The notes under the pieces were generated by a model. That model had not been told where the DNA came from, searched no databases, and saw only the letters and a list, made by a program, of their open reading frames with translations. Source: Bacteroidetes bacterium UBA2664 (GTDB lineage: Bacteria > Bacteroidota > Rhodothermia > Balneolales > Balneolaceae). Taken from it: a stretch of 27,115 bases of DNA. This document shows positions 16,433 through 25,368 of this stretch, in pieces. Each line of letters opens with the position of its first letter. The stretch's first letter is position 1. Where the stretch lies: positions 1 to 27,115 of the forward strand of contig DEMS01000026.1 of assembly GCA_002359315.1 (NCBI GenBank), in the 5' to 3' direction. The position numbers were made by a program, and so were the translations under genes.

Positions 16433-17494
16433 TTAATCCAACGGATTTGCCTCTATCCCTTCGAAAGTCATCTGAATCGGTTTTATGAATCCATTTTCAT
16501 CAAAGTACATTTGGTCGATACTGACAACGCGGTGATGGGGATTATCTGTGTCCAGCGGACGGCGATGGTACACCATATAGTAATCTTCTTTATCCGGTGT
16601 AATAATGACTGAGTGATGTCCGGCTCCACGGGCAACAGTAGAATCCTGTTGCAGCACTTTTCCGATCCTTTCAAAAGGCCCTGTGGGTGAATCACCAATA
16701 GCATAAGCAACACTGTAGTTGGGGCCCATCCATCCGCCTTCTGACCACATGAAATAATACTTATCCTCTTTTTTGAATACAAAAGGTCCCTCCACGTAAT
16801 CTTCCGGGGTTATTTCTTTGTAGTACTCTCCGTCATCAAAAGGCTCCAGACTGAGGAGATCATCGCTTAATTTCACCACATTACAATGGCGCCAGCCCCC
16901 ATAAAACATATAAAACTGGCCATCGTCATCTTTAAATACAAACTGATCAATAGGCTGAGCTCCATTATGAAATTCATTAATCAGTGGCTCACCCAATGCA
17001 TCTTTATACGGCCCTTCCGGACGATCGGCCACAGCGACACCAATGCCTCCATATTCATCATTACTCTGAATGTCATTAGCCGAAAAGAAAAGGTAATACT
17101 GATCATTAGCTTGAATAATGGATGGAGCCCACATTGAATAAGAAGCCCATTCAACGTCCTTAATATCCAATACTTTCGGGTGCTTTTCCCAGTTGACCAA
17201 ATCTTTGGAAGAGAATGCATCAAAAAAAGTTTGAATCAGATATTGTTCGTTGATGGCTTGCGAACGGGCGGTGAGTTGTCTTTCGGTAAATATCGAGGAT
17301 GTATCCGGTTCTCCGTAATGATCAGAATAGGTTGGAAAAATCCAGTATTCATCATTGAAAATGATGCCTTCGGGATCGGCATACCAGCCTTCAATCACAG
17401 GGTTGCCCGCTCGCTCAGTTTCAGATTCGGGTTCAGTTTGTGTACAAGAAGCGAAGAACATTAAAGCTAAGATGAATAGAAAAATATTTTTCAT
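16433..17494 (-). CDS. Glycoside hydrolase family 43 lipoprotein
   Basis: A 353-residue secreted lipoprotein (lipobox FFASC, Cys17) with a single five-bladed-propeller GH43 domain from about 30 to 345. Likely catalytic residues are the base Asp40 in WYADPEG, the pKa-setting Asp183 in IDQFVFKDDDG, and the acid Glu235 in YVEGPFVFKK. MWAPSI (121-126) and AGHHSVI (291-297) are further family landmarks. GH43 enzymes cleave alpha-L-arabinofuranosides, beta-xylosides or related residues from plant or algal polysaccharides; the exact sugar cannot be read. There is no SusC/SusD-type transporter nearby, so it is not in a visible polysaccharide locus. Start is ATG. It is flanked by gaps of about 240 bases on the upstream side, with no strong promoter seen. 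Confidence 0.9.
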   Translation of the reverse strand: MKNIFLFILALMFFASCTQTEPESETERAGNPVIEGWYADPEGIIFNDEYWIFPTYSDHYGEPDTSSIFTERQLTARSQAINEQYLIQTFFDAFSSKDLVNWEKHPKVLDIKDVEWASYSMWAPSIIQANDQYYLFFSANDIQSNDEYGGIGVAVADRPEGPYKDALGEPLINEFHNGAQPIDQFVFKDDDGQFYMFYGGWRHCNVVKLSDDLLSLEPFDDGEYYKEITPEDYVEGPFVFKKEDKYYFMWSEGGWMGPNYSVAYAIGDSPTGPFERIGKVLQQDSTVARGAGHHSVIITPDKEDYYMVYHRRPLDTDNPHHRVVSIDQMYFDENGFIKPIQMTFEGIEANPLD

Positions 17495-17731
17495 TGGTTA
17501 AACCGGGTAAAATTTGATTAATAACAGAGCCATCATACGCAATATGATTCGATTAAATGTATTCACACAACAGTTAATAATTAAATTGATAAATAACTGA
17601 TAATGCTGCAAACCTGAATTTAATTCTCAGGATTAACTAATTCATCAGTTCCATTCCTGGTAATTCCCTATTTATGGTGAACACTTAATCCTGATCGCAG
17701 GAATCGAATTACCTTTACTTGATGATAAATA

Positions 17732-18811
17732 TTATTCTTTTCCCAATTCAGAGTGCCCAATTAATCCTGAAGCAAAAGTCACGACTTCCGGATAGGTTCT
17801 CGATGTGTTTGATAATACAACTACCACCGTATTTGACCTCGGAATAATCATTAATTGACTTGTACTACCCGTCTGTGTACCGCTGTGTCCGATTACTAAA
17901 TTTTCGTTCGGCGCAGGAGCGTAAAAATACCACCCAAATCCATACTTGTTGCCATCATATTCGACAGGTTGGCTTTCAAGCATTTGCTGAAATGTTTCTT
18001 GTCTAATTAATTTTTCTTGAAGCAAAGCATCACCAAATTTCAGAACATCTTCTAAGGTACTATAGAAACCGCCCCCGGGAACACGATTACTGAGATCGTT
18101 CTGTGATGCATTTCTGGTTCTCCTCCTTGCTTTATAATAAAGACACGATTTATTTGAATACTCACTATTTATAAGCTCGACGCCTGTATTATGCATTTCT
18201 GCAACATCCCAAATATTCGTTTGCATGTACTCCTCAAAGCTTACACCGGAAACTTCTTCTATGATTCGCCCTAAAATCACATATCCATAGGTGCTGTAGA
18301 AGTGTTTAGTACCCGGTTTAAACAGCAGTGGCCTGTCAATAAATACGTTCATTGCATCTTGAAGGGTCGGAAAATAAATCGAATTTTCAATTTCCTTTTC
18401 TCCATCATATTGGGGTATCCCTGCAGTATGTGCTAATAGTTGACGAATAGTAATATCCCCTTCCATTTTGTTTGGAAAATCAGGTAAATAGGTCTGAATC
18501 GGCACATCAAGGTTAATAAGATTTTGTTCTGCTAACTGCATAACGGCCACTGCGGTCATACTTTTACTAATGGATGCAATTCTTGTCAGAGTTATCACAG
18601 AAAATGGTACTTTATCATCTAAACAAGCATATCCTTCAGAATTAGACCACTTTATTTCTCCATTTATTGAGTAGCCGGCACTGACTCCAATATTCCCTTC
18701 CTCAGACACTAGTGCTTCTAAAGCCTGATCTGGATTGAAACTTTGTTGTGCGAATAATTGGGAGTTCAGTCCAAATAGGATTGTAATTAAGAATAGATAT
18801 TGTTTTGTCAT
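17732..18811 (-). CDS. Secreted serine hydrolase, beta-lactamase fold
   Basis: A 359-residue exported protein (signal peptide about 1-21, likely cut after FA in QLFAQQ). It belongs to the beta-lactamase-related serine hydrolases (S12/class C fold). The nucleophile motif SISK is at 80-83. The second motif is YST at 172-174, where YxN is usual, so the Asn is replaced. The third motif is HSG at 309-311. Also typical are LLAHTAGIPQY (125-135) and GGGFYSTLEDVLKFG (246-260). These enzymes can be D-aminopeptidases, esterases or penicillin-binding-like hydrolases; no real beta-lactamase activity is implied. It follows the cupin gene by 73 bases on the same strand. AT-rich like its neighbours. Confidence 0.9.
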   Translation of the reverse strand: MTKQYLFLITILFGLNSQLFAQQSFNPDQALEALVSEEGNIGVSAGYSINGEIKWSNSEGYACLDDKVPFSVITLTRIASISKSMTAVAVMQLAEQNLINLDVPIQTYLPDFPNKMEGDITIRQLLAHTAGIPQYDGEKEIENSIYFPTLQDAMNVFIDRPLLFKPGTKHFYSTYGYVILGRIIEEVSGVSFEEYMQTNIWDVAEMHNTGVELINSEYSNKSCLYYKARRRTRNASQNDLSNRVPGGGFYSTLEDVLKFGDALLQEKLIRQETFQQMLESQPVEYDGNKYGFGWYFYAPAPNENLVIGHSGTQTGSTSQLMIIPRSNTVVVVLSNTSRTYPEVVTFASGLIGHSELGKE

Positions 18812-18884
18812 AGATCTATATATTTTGGAGAAGTCATCACTACTGCGTTATTTATTTAGCTTGATTATCTTAGTTGATCATCGC

Positions 18885-19223
18885 TTACTCACCACCTTCC
18901 GGACCATAAAATATAACCCAAACTGCCAAGTCTTTACTGTAATTTTCAAATCGATGCTCAATTCCTGCAGGTACAAAGATAAATGAGCCAGTCTCAACTT
19001 TGATAAGCTCTTCCCCATTATAGAATTGACCTTTCCCCCTGACTACAAAATAGATTTCATCTCTGGAATGTGGAGTTTGGACATCAACTTCATCAGGTGT
19101 ATAGAGTTCAGCTTCCATTGAACCATGACTAAATACAGGAATTGCCAGATTACCTTCCGATGCAGGGCCCAGTTTCAGTGCTTCAAAGAAGCTAAAATGT
19201 TGTGCGACTTTATTCTTGCCCAT
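18885..19223 (-). CDS. Small cupin-domain protein
   Basis: A 112-residue single-cupin protein. Motif 1 appears as PHSRDEIYFVVRGKG (metal residues His, Glu; the usual second His is Arg) and motif 2 as GSFIFVPAGIEHRF. Such proteins bind a metal and act as isomerases, dioxygenases or small-molecule sensors; the substrate cannot be named. I choose the ATG at 19221-19223, because AGGGAG ends five bases upstream and would overlap the alternative GTG at 19227-19229. It sits between a medium-chain oxidoreductase (92 bases upstream) and the serine hydrolase (73 bases downstream), all on the minus strand, so co-transcription is possible. Confidence 0.85.
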   Translation of the reverse strand: MGKNKVAQHFSFFEALKLGPASEGNLAIPVFSHGSMEAELYTPDEVDVQTPHSRDEIYFVVRGKGQFYNGEELIKVETGSFIFVPAGIEHRFENYSKDLAVWVIFYGPEGGE

Positions 19224-19228
19224 ATACA

Positions 19229-19234
19229 CTCCCT
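19229..19234 (-). promoter_or_regulatory. Shine-Dalgarno site that fixes the cupin start
   Basis: AGGGAG on the minus strand, five bases before the ATG. It overlaps the upstream GTG codon, which rules that codon out as start. Strong Shine-Dalgarno sites are rare elsewhere in the window. Confidence 0.6.
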
Positions 19235-19315
19235 GGATTATAAATTAGTGAAATGCAGATATTTTAACATTAAAACACAATCAGCAGCATAATTATAATA
19301 GGTTATTTTGACGTG

Positions 19316-20287
19316 TTATTTATCAATTTCTACTACAATTTTTCCCAAATGCTTACCCTCACCGAAGAATTGTATCAACTCAGGAATTTGATCAAACTCA
19401 TAGGGCCCATCAATAACAGTTTTTAATTGTCCCTTTTCAACAAGTTTGGATATCTGGTCTAACCCTTCATTAGGCTTATGAATAAGTACACTCAGCTTTT
19501 TTCCTGTAAAAAGTGAGATGATCGAACCAAACAAAAATATTTCAATCAATCTGTACATCGATCCTCCAACTGTTATATAAGCGCCTTTTTTTTTGAGGGA
19601 TCGTGCATATTTGAATACGGATCTGTTTGATTTTGCATCAAGGATAAGGTCATATTTTTCTCCGATGTCAGTAAAATCTACTTTTCTATAATCCATTACA
19701 CGATCATATCCCAGCGATTTCATCATATCTAGTTTTTGTTCACTATCAACGCCGGTTACGTTTACCCCATAGGATTTTAGGATTTGAATTCCCAAAGTTC
19801 CGACACCGCCCCCGGCCCCATTGATTAAAACATTCTGCCCGGCTTTCACCTTACCCTTTTCAACAAGTCCCTGTAGTGCAAGTAACCCGGCATGTGGGAG
19901 TGCTGAAGCGTCATTATGACTTATACTGGGAGGTTTTCTGTGCAAGTCATTTTCAGGGACGCAAACATATTCGGCAAATCCTCCCATTCCACATTCCGAC
20001 AGATCACAATATATTTCATCACCGATTTTAAAGGAACTCACTTGACCGCCAACCGCTTCGATTTTTCCGGAAACGTCTATCCCGGGAATATTGATTTTTG
20101 GCTTAAGCAAGCCGAAAAACAAACGAATCACAAATGGTTTACCTCTGACCATCCCCCAGTCCCAATCATTGATAGATGCTGAGTGAACTTTTACCAATAC
20201 TTCATTGTCATTCGGAATCGGTTTTGCAACTTCACCAATTTCAAGAACATTCGGCAATCCGTATTCTTTTAATATTATTGCTTTCAT
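19316..20287 (-). CDS. Medium-chain NAD(P)-dependent oxidoreductase (quinone-oxidoreductase type)
   Basis: A 323-residue cytoplasmic oxidoreductase of the MDR superfamily. The N-terminal GroES-like domain begins MKAIILKEYG, with PGIDVSGKIEAVG (68-80) and GGFAEYVCVPE (102-112). The Rossmann domain carries GAGGGVGTLGIQIL (157-170) and the dinucleotide-specificity Asp181 after VTGV. The catalytic-zinc Cys and the structural-zinc Cys cluster of alcohol dehydrogenases are missing, as in zeta-crystallin/quinone oxidoreductases. Substrate is likely an enone, quinone or similar carbonyl compound, but this is not readable. The start is ATG. It is the first gene of a loose minus-strand group with the cupin and a serine hydrolase. 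A gene remnant and 600 bases without an intact gene lie upstream. Confidence 0.9.
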   Translation of the reverse strand: MKAIILKEYGLPNVLEIGEVAKPIPNDNEVLVKVHSASINDWDWGMVRGKPFVIRLFFGLLKPKINIPGIDVSGKIEAVGGQVSSFKIGDEIYCDLSECGMGGFAEYVCVPENDLHRKPPSISHNDASALPHAGLLALQGLVEKGKVKAGQNVLINGAGGGVGTLGIQILKSYGVNVTGVDSEQKLDMMKSLGYDRVMDYRKVDFTDIGEKYDLILDAKSNRSVFKYARSLKKKGAYITVGGSMYRLIEIFLFGSIISLFTGKKLSVLIHKPNEGLDQISKLVEKGQLKTVIDGPYEFDQIPELIQFFGEGKHLGKIVVEIDK

Positions 20288-20466
20288 TGATTTTTTGGTG
20301 CTTTAACGGATTGCCATTCAAGCGGTTTTGCCATTCCAGATTAAAAAAGTGATTAAAACTTTTAATTTCTAAAAATTTTAATGCCCTTTATTCAATCGAT
20401 AAACGGCAAATTCCACTTGAAATACTTGTTAGACTTCAGTCCCTTAATTCGTTAGTTCAAATTTCA

Positions 20467-20601
20467 TCAGTTTTCTTCCGCCTGCACAACTTCTCGTTTC
20501 GCTTCTTCAGCGAGTGCCCTTGCTTCGGGTGTGTTAAACGGAAAATAGTCCAGTACGTCGTATTCCCAAACGTACGAATCGCCTGTTAAATGTCGAGTAA
20601 T
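20467..20601 (-). pseudogene. C-terminal remnant of an unidentified protein
   Basis: A minus-strand frame without a start reads from 20601 to a TGA at 20467-20469, giving 44 residues that look like real protein: GDSYVWEYDVLDYFPFNTPE, then an Ala/Glu helix and the end EEN. The frame is closed by TAA immediately upstream, and no start codon precedes it. By eye its base composition is richer in GC than the flanks, like the M28 gene to the right. I could not name the parent family. It is probably the end of a gene lost by deletion or insertion. Confidence 0.45.
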
Positions 20602-20892
20602 TTACTATAAAGACTCCAAAATTGCACTTGGCCTCTTATCTTCAATTTTCATAAGTACTTTAGCCGGACTTTAAGGCTTGAGGGTATGCAAATAATGGCC
20701 CTGTGATTGTTAAATAACCCAAGAAAGGAACTCATCAGAAGGTCTATTTAGTTATGGGGCTCAGATGCATTGTTCTCCCGTTAGGAAGTCAATAAGGGGA
20801 AAAAGTTCATCTTTGTCGTATAACGTTGTAAATGCGGCTGAATACTGATAGTTTCTTAATATATTTTCAATTATAACACTACATCCACCGTC
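20602..20892. other. Gap before the M28 gene, no gene recognised
   Basis: No convincing gene is visible. A minus-strand fragment of about 20 codons (SPAKVLMKIEDKRPSAILES in part) lies near 20617-20680 and may be more debris. GTTAT at 20751 and ATAAC at 20820-20824 are inverted, but in the wrong order for an attC site. No good promoter boxes for the M28 gene could be placed. Confidence 0.4.
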
Positions 20893-22230
20893 ATGAAACG
20901 ATTTTTGCTCATTCCGCTGATTCTATTCATCACATGTCCCACAAAAGCACAGAATCTGACGATCGACCCTGAAATCTATGAGATCACAGACTCTGTAAGT
21001 GCAGATCGCCTGGAGTCCGACATACGGACTCTTGCCGGGTTTGGTACCCGCCATACAATGTCTGATACTACCTCGGAAATCCGCGGAATCGGGGCGGCCA
21101 GGCGATGGATCAAAAGCGAGTTTGAAAAAATAAGCGGGAATTGCGGCGGCTGCCTGGAAGTTTATGAGCAGCGGACTCTGGTTGAGGGAGACCCTGACAG
21201 CCGTATTGATGAGGATACCTGGATCGTGAATGTATATGCTATCCTGAGGGGCCACACTCATCCGAACCGGTACATTATCATGAGCGGTGATATTGACAGT
21301 CGTATTACGGACGTTATGGATGCTGAAGGCGATTCACCGGGAGCCAACGACAACGCTTCAGGTATGGCCGGTGCGAAAGAAGCGGCACGCGTACTGTCGA
21401 ACTATGAATTTGAAAACAGTATCCTCCTTGCCGGACTTTCAGGGGAAGAACAGGGCCTGTACGGTGGTGCACATATGGCAGAGATGGCCATCGTAGAAGG
21501 ATGGGAAATCATCGGCGTGCTGAATAATGATATGATTGGTAATATTGAAGGAGTCGATGGGGTGATTGATAACCGAAGCTTCCGCATTTTTTCTGAACCA
21601 TATTCAGCCGGGGCCACTTTGCGTGATCTGCAAATGAAGCGGTTTTATGGAGGAGAAAACGACGGTATTTCACGGCAGCTTGCCCGGTACGTCTATGAAA
21701 CAACCAAGCTTTATCTGCCGGAAATGAACCCAATGCTTATCTACCGTCTCGACCGCTTCGGGCGCGGTGGACATCACCGGCCATTCAATGAAGCCGGATT
21801 TGCAGGGGTTCGCATCATGGAAGCGCATGAAAATTACAACCGCCAGCACGAAGACTTACGGGAAGAGGACGGAATCGCATACGGAGATGTGATCGAAGGA
21901 GTCAATTTTGACTATACCAGGAAACTGACCGCTGTTAATGTTGCTGTACTCGCCTCGCTGGCAAAAGCACCCCCGGAACCTGAAAATGTCGATATTCGCG
22001 GAGCTGTACGGCCCTCCACGACCCTTCAATGGGTAAAACCGGACAGTGTCACCATTAGGGGATATAAAATCTACTGGAGGGAAACTTCAAATCCCCTGTG
22101 GCAATATTCCAGGTATGTAGGAGATGTCGATGAATTTACTCTGGAGGGGATCGTAATCGATAATTACCTGTTCGGTGTTTCTGCTGTGGGTGAAAACGGC
22201 CATGAAAGTGTGGTGGTCTCCCCCGGATAA
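20893..22230 (+). CDS. Secreted M28-family metallopeptidase with C-terminal Fn3-like domain
   Basis: A 445-residue exported protein (signal peptide about 1-19, likely cut after TKA). Residues about 35-355 are an M28 peptidase: PGANDNASGMAG (149-160, bridging Asp153), LSGEEQGLYGGAH (182-194, catalytic Glu185 and ligand Glu186), NNDMIGN (211-217, Asp213), and a late His region GRGGHHRP / MEAHENYNRQHED. The first ligand, usually His in GHxDS, reads SGDIDSR (131-137), with Asp at the His position. Residues about 365-445 look like a fibronectin type III domain (WVKPDSVTIRGYKIYW). It is the only plus-strand gene in the right 9 kb and is clearly GC-richer than its neighbours, so a different origin is likely. 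Substrates of the family are peptides, aminoacyl groups or occasionally glutaminyl compounds. Confidence 0.9.
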   Translation: MKRFLLIPLILFITCPTKAQNLTIDPEIYEITDSVSADRLESDIRTLAGFGTRHTMSDTTSEIRGIGAARRWIKSEFEKISGNCGGCLEVYEQRTLVEGDPDSRIDEDTWIVNVYAILRGHTHPNRYIIMSGDIDSRITDVMDAEGDSPGANDNASGMAGAKEAARVLSNYEFENSILLAGLSGEEQGLYGGAHMAEMAIVEGWEIIGVLNNDMIGNIEGVDGVIDNRSFRIFSEPYSAGATLRDLQMKRFYGGENDGISRQLARYVYETTKLYLPEMNPMLIYRLDRFGRGGHHRPFNEAGFAGVRIMEAHENYNRQHEDLREEDGIAYGDVIEGVNFDYTRKLTAVNVAVLASLAKAPPEPENVDIRGAVRPSTTLQWVKPDSVTIRGYKIYWRETSNPLWQYSRYVGDVDEFTLEGIVIDNYLFGVSAVGENGHESVVVSPG

Positions 22231-22392
22231 GTAATTTGAAAGAGACGGATGTACTGCAATAATTATGCAATCTAAATATCAGCGATTGGTGGTCAATTCC
22301 GTGATGAAATGCTGGTTTAAGGCCGATTTGTGGTTGCTCAAGAACTATTTATACGTCCTTGCTATGGGTTAATGCGGGATTTCAAGATGCTG

Positions 22393-23607
22393 TCACTTGC
22401 TGGCTTCATTTGTTAAATCATATTTGAAAAGCAAATTATATATCTCATAAAAGGTTTCCTCCTGTTCATCTCTTTCTATTGAAATATTCGTGAATAAGAT
22501 TCTACCTATTCCGGTTTCTGGTGAAAAATACATTAATGTAGTTGTTCCAAAATCATTTCCCATATGCCCAATTAATCCTTCAAAGGATAAATCCCAGCAA
22601 ATACCCTCCGTCAGCTCTTCTCCATCGAATTGCTTTCTCATCATATCTTGATATGATTTTCGGGTCATTATACTACTCTCCCCCTCCAACCCCTTCATCA
22701 TTTCTTGCAAATATCTGGTCATATCGCTGACAGAACTATAAAGTCCGCCATCGGGATAGGTAATGATTCGATATTTCGGGACTTCATTGTAAAATTCATT
22801 GTAATATGTAACGTGATTATTGTTAGTTGCTTCCTCTAATTTCCAGGTTGAAGAATTCATACCTAAAGGGTTGAGAATTAATTCGTCTGTAAATACATCA
22901 AAGGATTTACCCGTTTTGATTTCAATAATAAGGGCTAATAAAGCAATTCCAAGATTGCTATAATCATACTTCTCTCCGGGTCTCTCATTTAGAAAAATTT
23001 GTTTTTCATACCATTCCCCACTGATTGCCAGTTTTTTTTCCAGAAACTCATTCATTGAATCCGTTTCCGTCTTATTGTAAAGAGGTAGTATCTCAATATA
23101 GTCGTCTGAAAACTTCTCTAATTCTAATGGTTTTTCAAACCGGTACCCTTTGTCAGAATTCTCAGTGTCTGCAATTGTGGAAGTATGAGTTGCCAGATGC
23201 CTGACCGTAATTTTTTCATTTGGATAAAATGGATTTTGCACTTCAAATGGTAGAATATCATTTATGGCATCATCTAATTTCAGTTTATTATCCTCAACAG
23301 ATTTCATCAATGCAACTCCAACAAGTGTTTTGGTAATTGATGCAATGATTTGAACATTATCAACGCTGTAGGGAGACTTATTCTTCAACTTTGAATAACC
23401 AAATCCATTTTGAAATAAAATGTTGTCTTTAGTAAAAATTGATACAGCAAAACCTGGTAAAATCTCTTTCTTTTGAAATTCATTTAATTCTACAATTAAG
23501 GAATCAATAGCAAAGTTGGACGGGTCTTCTTGAACCACATACCCTTTTTCTTTGCAAGAAAAAAATAGGAATACCATTGCCATCCACAGCATTAATTTAT
23601 CATTCAT
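22393..23607 (-). CDS. Serine hydrolase lipoprotein, beta-lactamase fold
   Basis: A 404-residue protein from the ATG at 23605-23607. The frame runs on to an ATG at 23664, but the extra 19 residues are polar and would spoil the signal peptide, which begins MNDKLMLWMAMVFLFFSC with Cys18 as lipid site. Motifs (numbered from my start) are SITK at 90-93, YSN at 216-218 and HMG at 348-350, all intact. HLATHTSTIAD and GGLYSSVSDMTRYL are further family landmarks. It is a class C-type serine hydrolase, perhaps a D-aminopeptidase or esterase. It lies 99 bases after the alpha/beta hydrolase on the same strand. Compared with the serine hydrolase at 17732 it is longer and keeps the canonical YxN, so the two are distant relatives, not recent duplicates. 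Confidence 0.88.
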   Translation of the reverse strand: MNDKLMLWMAMVFLFFSCKEKGYVVQEDPSNFAIDSLIVELNEFQKKEILPGFAVSIFTKDNILFQNGFGYSKLKNKSPYSVDNVQIIASITKTLVGVALMKSVEDNKLKLDDAINDILPFEVQNPFYPNEKITVRHLATHTSTIADTENSDKGYRFEKPLELEKFSDDYIEILPLYNKTETDSMNEFLEKKLAISGEWYEKQIFLNERPGEKYDYSNLGIALLALIIEIKTGKSFDVFTDELILNPLGMNSSTWKLEEATNNNHVTYYNEFYNEVPKYRIITYPDGGLYSSVSDMTRYLQEMMKGLEGESSIMTRKSYQDMMRKQFDGEELTEGICWDLSFEGLIGHMGNDFGTTTLMYFSPETGIGRILFTNISIERDEQEETFYEIYNLLFKYDLTNEASK

Positions 23608-23706
23608 TTCAACAGTTTTATTTCCTTTTTCAGCTTGCAGAGGCTCAATATTTGCCCAATTCATCTAACAATCTCATCATAATAAATCCACTTGCATCAA
23701 AATATA

Positions 23707-25161
23707 TTATTTCTCTGCAAATTCACCTTTGTAGCTACTAAGATTTAGCAGGTCATATTTTGAATCCAGCAAACTAAAATCTACTTCCTTATTTTTAAGA
23801 TGCTTATCAAAAAACGATGTGACCAACTTACTGGTAATTTCAATACCCATCTCAGGTTCAATATCTCCGGCCTGATTCAGCATCTCCATTGGAATCATAA
23901 ACGGAATATCCATAAAACTACTATGGCCGGTATTCAGGATCCTGGCTTCATAGAAAACATATTTACTTTTATGGATGTAGGCATGCGAATTCAGGTCTTC
24001 TTTTTCTTCAGGCCAGTCTGCAGAAATAAATAGAAAAGGATCTTCAAAAGAAGTATCCACAATACGTCCCCATTGCACACCGTCAATATTTGCACCTGCT
24101 TTGATCCTATTATCGGTAAGAAGTGTTTCTCCTGCTGCCCCACCGCCTCTAGAATGACCAAATACACCAATATTCGTAATATCTAGTTTTCCTTCGAAAA
24201 ATCCAGAGTTATTCCAGGTATCTATTTGATCCACAACGCCTGTGAGATCTTCTGCCCAACGCTCTACAATATCTCTTACAAAATAGTTTTTCAAGCCTTT
24301 TTTTACAATAGGGTGACGGTCTTCAAAGGATAATCCCTCATTAAAGGATGCTATCACAGGTTCCATATCTTCCCATGTGCCCGATTCAATTTTTTGTGCA
24401 TATTGATAATCAAAAAAGGTTTTGGTTCCATCAGGAAAAGTACTTCCTATGCTTTCATAAGTGTGATTTAGTGCAAAAACTATATATCCATGACTCACTA
24501 TTTCTGACAATAAAGCGTAATAATTATTGGCTTTTGAATTATAACCATGTGAAAAAATGAGTACGGGAAATTTTTCATCAGCAATAGTAGCATCTCTGTA
24601 CACGTGAGTGTTGACTTTATCCAGATAATTAAATGTCGAATTTGGCAGGCCATATTTCTGGGCAAAACCGTGCCTTCCTCCTTCATCAATATACGGATCC
24701 AAATGGCCATCACTATCGTGGGAAGGATACCAGACTTTTATCATCAATTTGCGTTTGTCGGTATCATCTTCAGTAATGATTTCTTCACGGTCAAGTTTCA
24801 GAAAAATATCCTTTGTTCCTACGGTGTAAGGGCCTTCAGGTTCAGGAAGATCAAAAACCGGTAAAACGGAAGGAAGAAAAATACCAATAACCAGTAAGAG
24901 CGTTAGGCCAATTCCCTTAAATACTTTGACTAGAGTTGAAGACCTGTTTTCAGATCGTCTTATGGAAGTGATCCAAGCGATCAACCATATCAAATAGGTT
25001 GGGATCATTTGCCATCGATAGCCATCAATTAAAAGGTGAAGTAACAGGAAAACTATTAGTACTCCAAGTACATATTTTCTTTCTATACTTTTCTGAACAA
25101 ACAGATTTATTAACAGGTAAATAATTGATGTAGATAATAAGAGAATTTCAAATAATTGCAT
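23707..25161 (-). CDS. Membrane-anchored alpha/beta hydrolase, PAF-acetylhydrolase-like
   Basis: A 484-residue protein. Four membrane helices (about 4-22, 31-46, 53-67, 84-102) precede a hydrolase domain from about 115. It has the oxyanion region FPVLIFSHGYNSKANNYYAL (198-217), the nucleophile elbow GHSRGG (335-340, Ser337) and the candidate catalytic His413 in NTGHSSFMDIP. The acid is probably Asp360 in ANIDG or Asp382. The pattern HGYNS...LNHTYES matches the platelet-activating-factor acetylhydrolase-like/dienelactone-type hydrolases. An ester or lipid substrate is inferred. Start is ATG. It is directly upstream of the serine hydrolase lipoprotein on the minus strand, and the two may be co-transcribed. 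Confidence 0.85.
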   Translation of the reverse strand: MQLFEILLLSTSIIYLLINLFVQKSIERKYVLGVLIVFLLLHLLIDGYRWQMIPTYLIWLIAWITSIRRSENRSSTLVKVFKGIGLTLLLVIGIFLPSVLPVFDLPEPEGPYTVGTKDIFLKLDREEIITEDDTDKRKLMIKVWYPSHDSDGHLDPYIDEGGRHGFAQKYGLPNSTFNYLDKVNTHVYRDATIADEKFPVLIFSHGYNSKANNYYALLSEIVSHGYIVFALNHTYESIGSTFPDGTKTFFDYQYAQKIESGTWEDMEPVIASFNEGLSFEDRHPIVKKGLKNYFVRDIVERWAEDLTGVVDQIDTWNNSGFFEGKLDITNIGVFGHSRGGGAAGETLLTDNRIKAGANIDGVQWGRIVDTSFEDPFLFISADWPEEKEDLNSHAYIHKSKYVFYEARILNTGHSSFMDIPFMIPMEMLNQAGDIEPEMGIEITSKLVTSFFDKHLKNKEVDFSLLDSKYDLLNLSSYKGEFAEK

Positions 25162-25368
25162 GACTGTTTTATTTTGATTTTATATTGAACAATATTAGCC
25201 ATACAAAGTAATTGGGGCAATGTAGAATCCATGAAAAAACCTGCATTCTATCGATAAAACCACGGTTTAATTGGCTTTATCATCTTAAAGAGCCGAAGTC
25301 TTAGAAATGATGAGGCAAGGCAGCGACTAACGCTTGCATGCAGGTGCCTTTAATCGTTCGGATATCTA

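Noticed and set aside
20751..20824. GTTAT...ATAAC inverted pair, considered as a second attC-like site
   Set aside because: The order of the arms is inside-out compared with an attC (AAC...GTT), and the inner blocks do not pair.
23608..23664. Upstream ATG extension of the second serine hydrolase
   Set aside because: The added 19 residues are polar and would displace the lipoprotein signal from the N-terminus, so the inner ATG is preferred.
25162..25368. Search for an attC-like site after DUF1801, including GCGTTAGTCG near 25325-25334
   Set aside because: A GTTAG core is present but only about 40 bases can be folded, with a poor stem and no proper left core; too weak to call.
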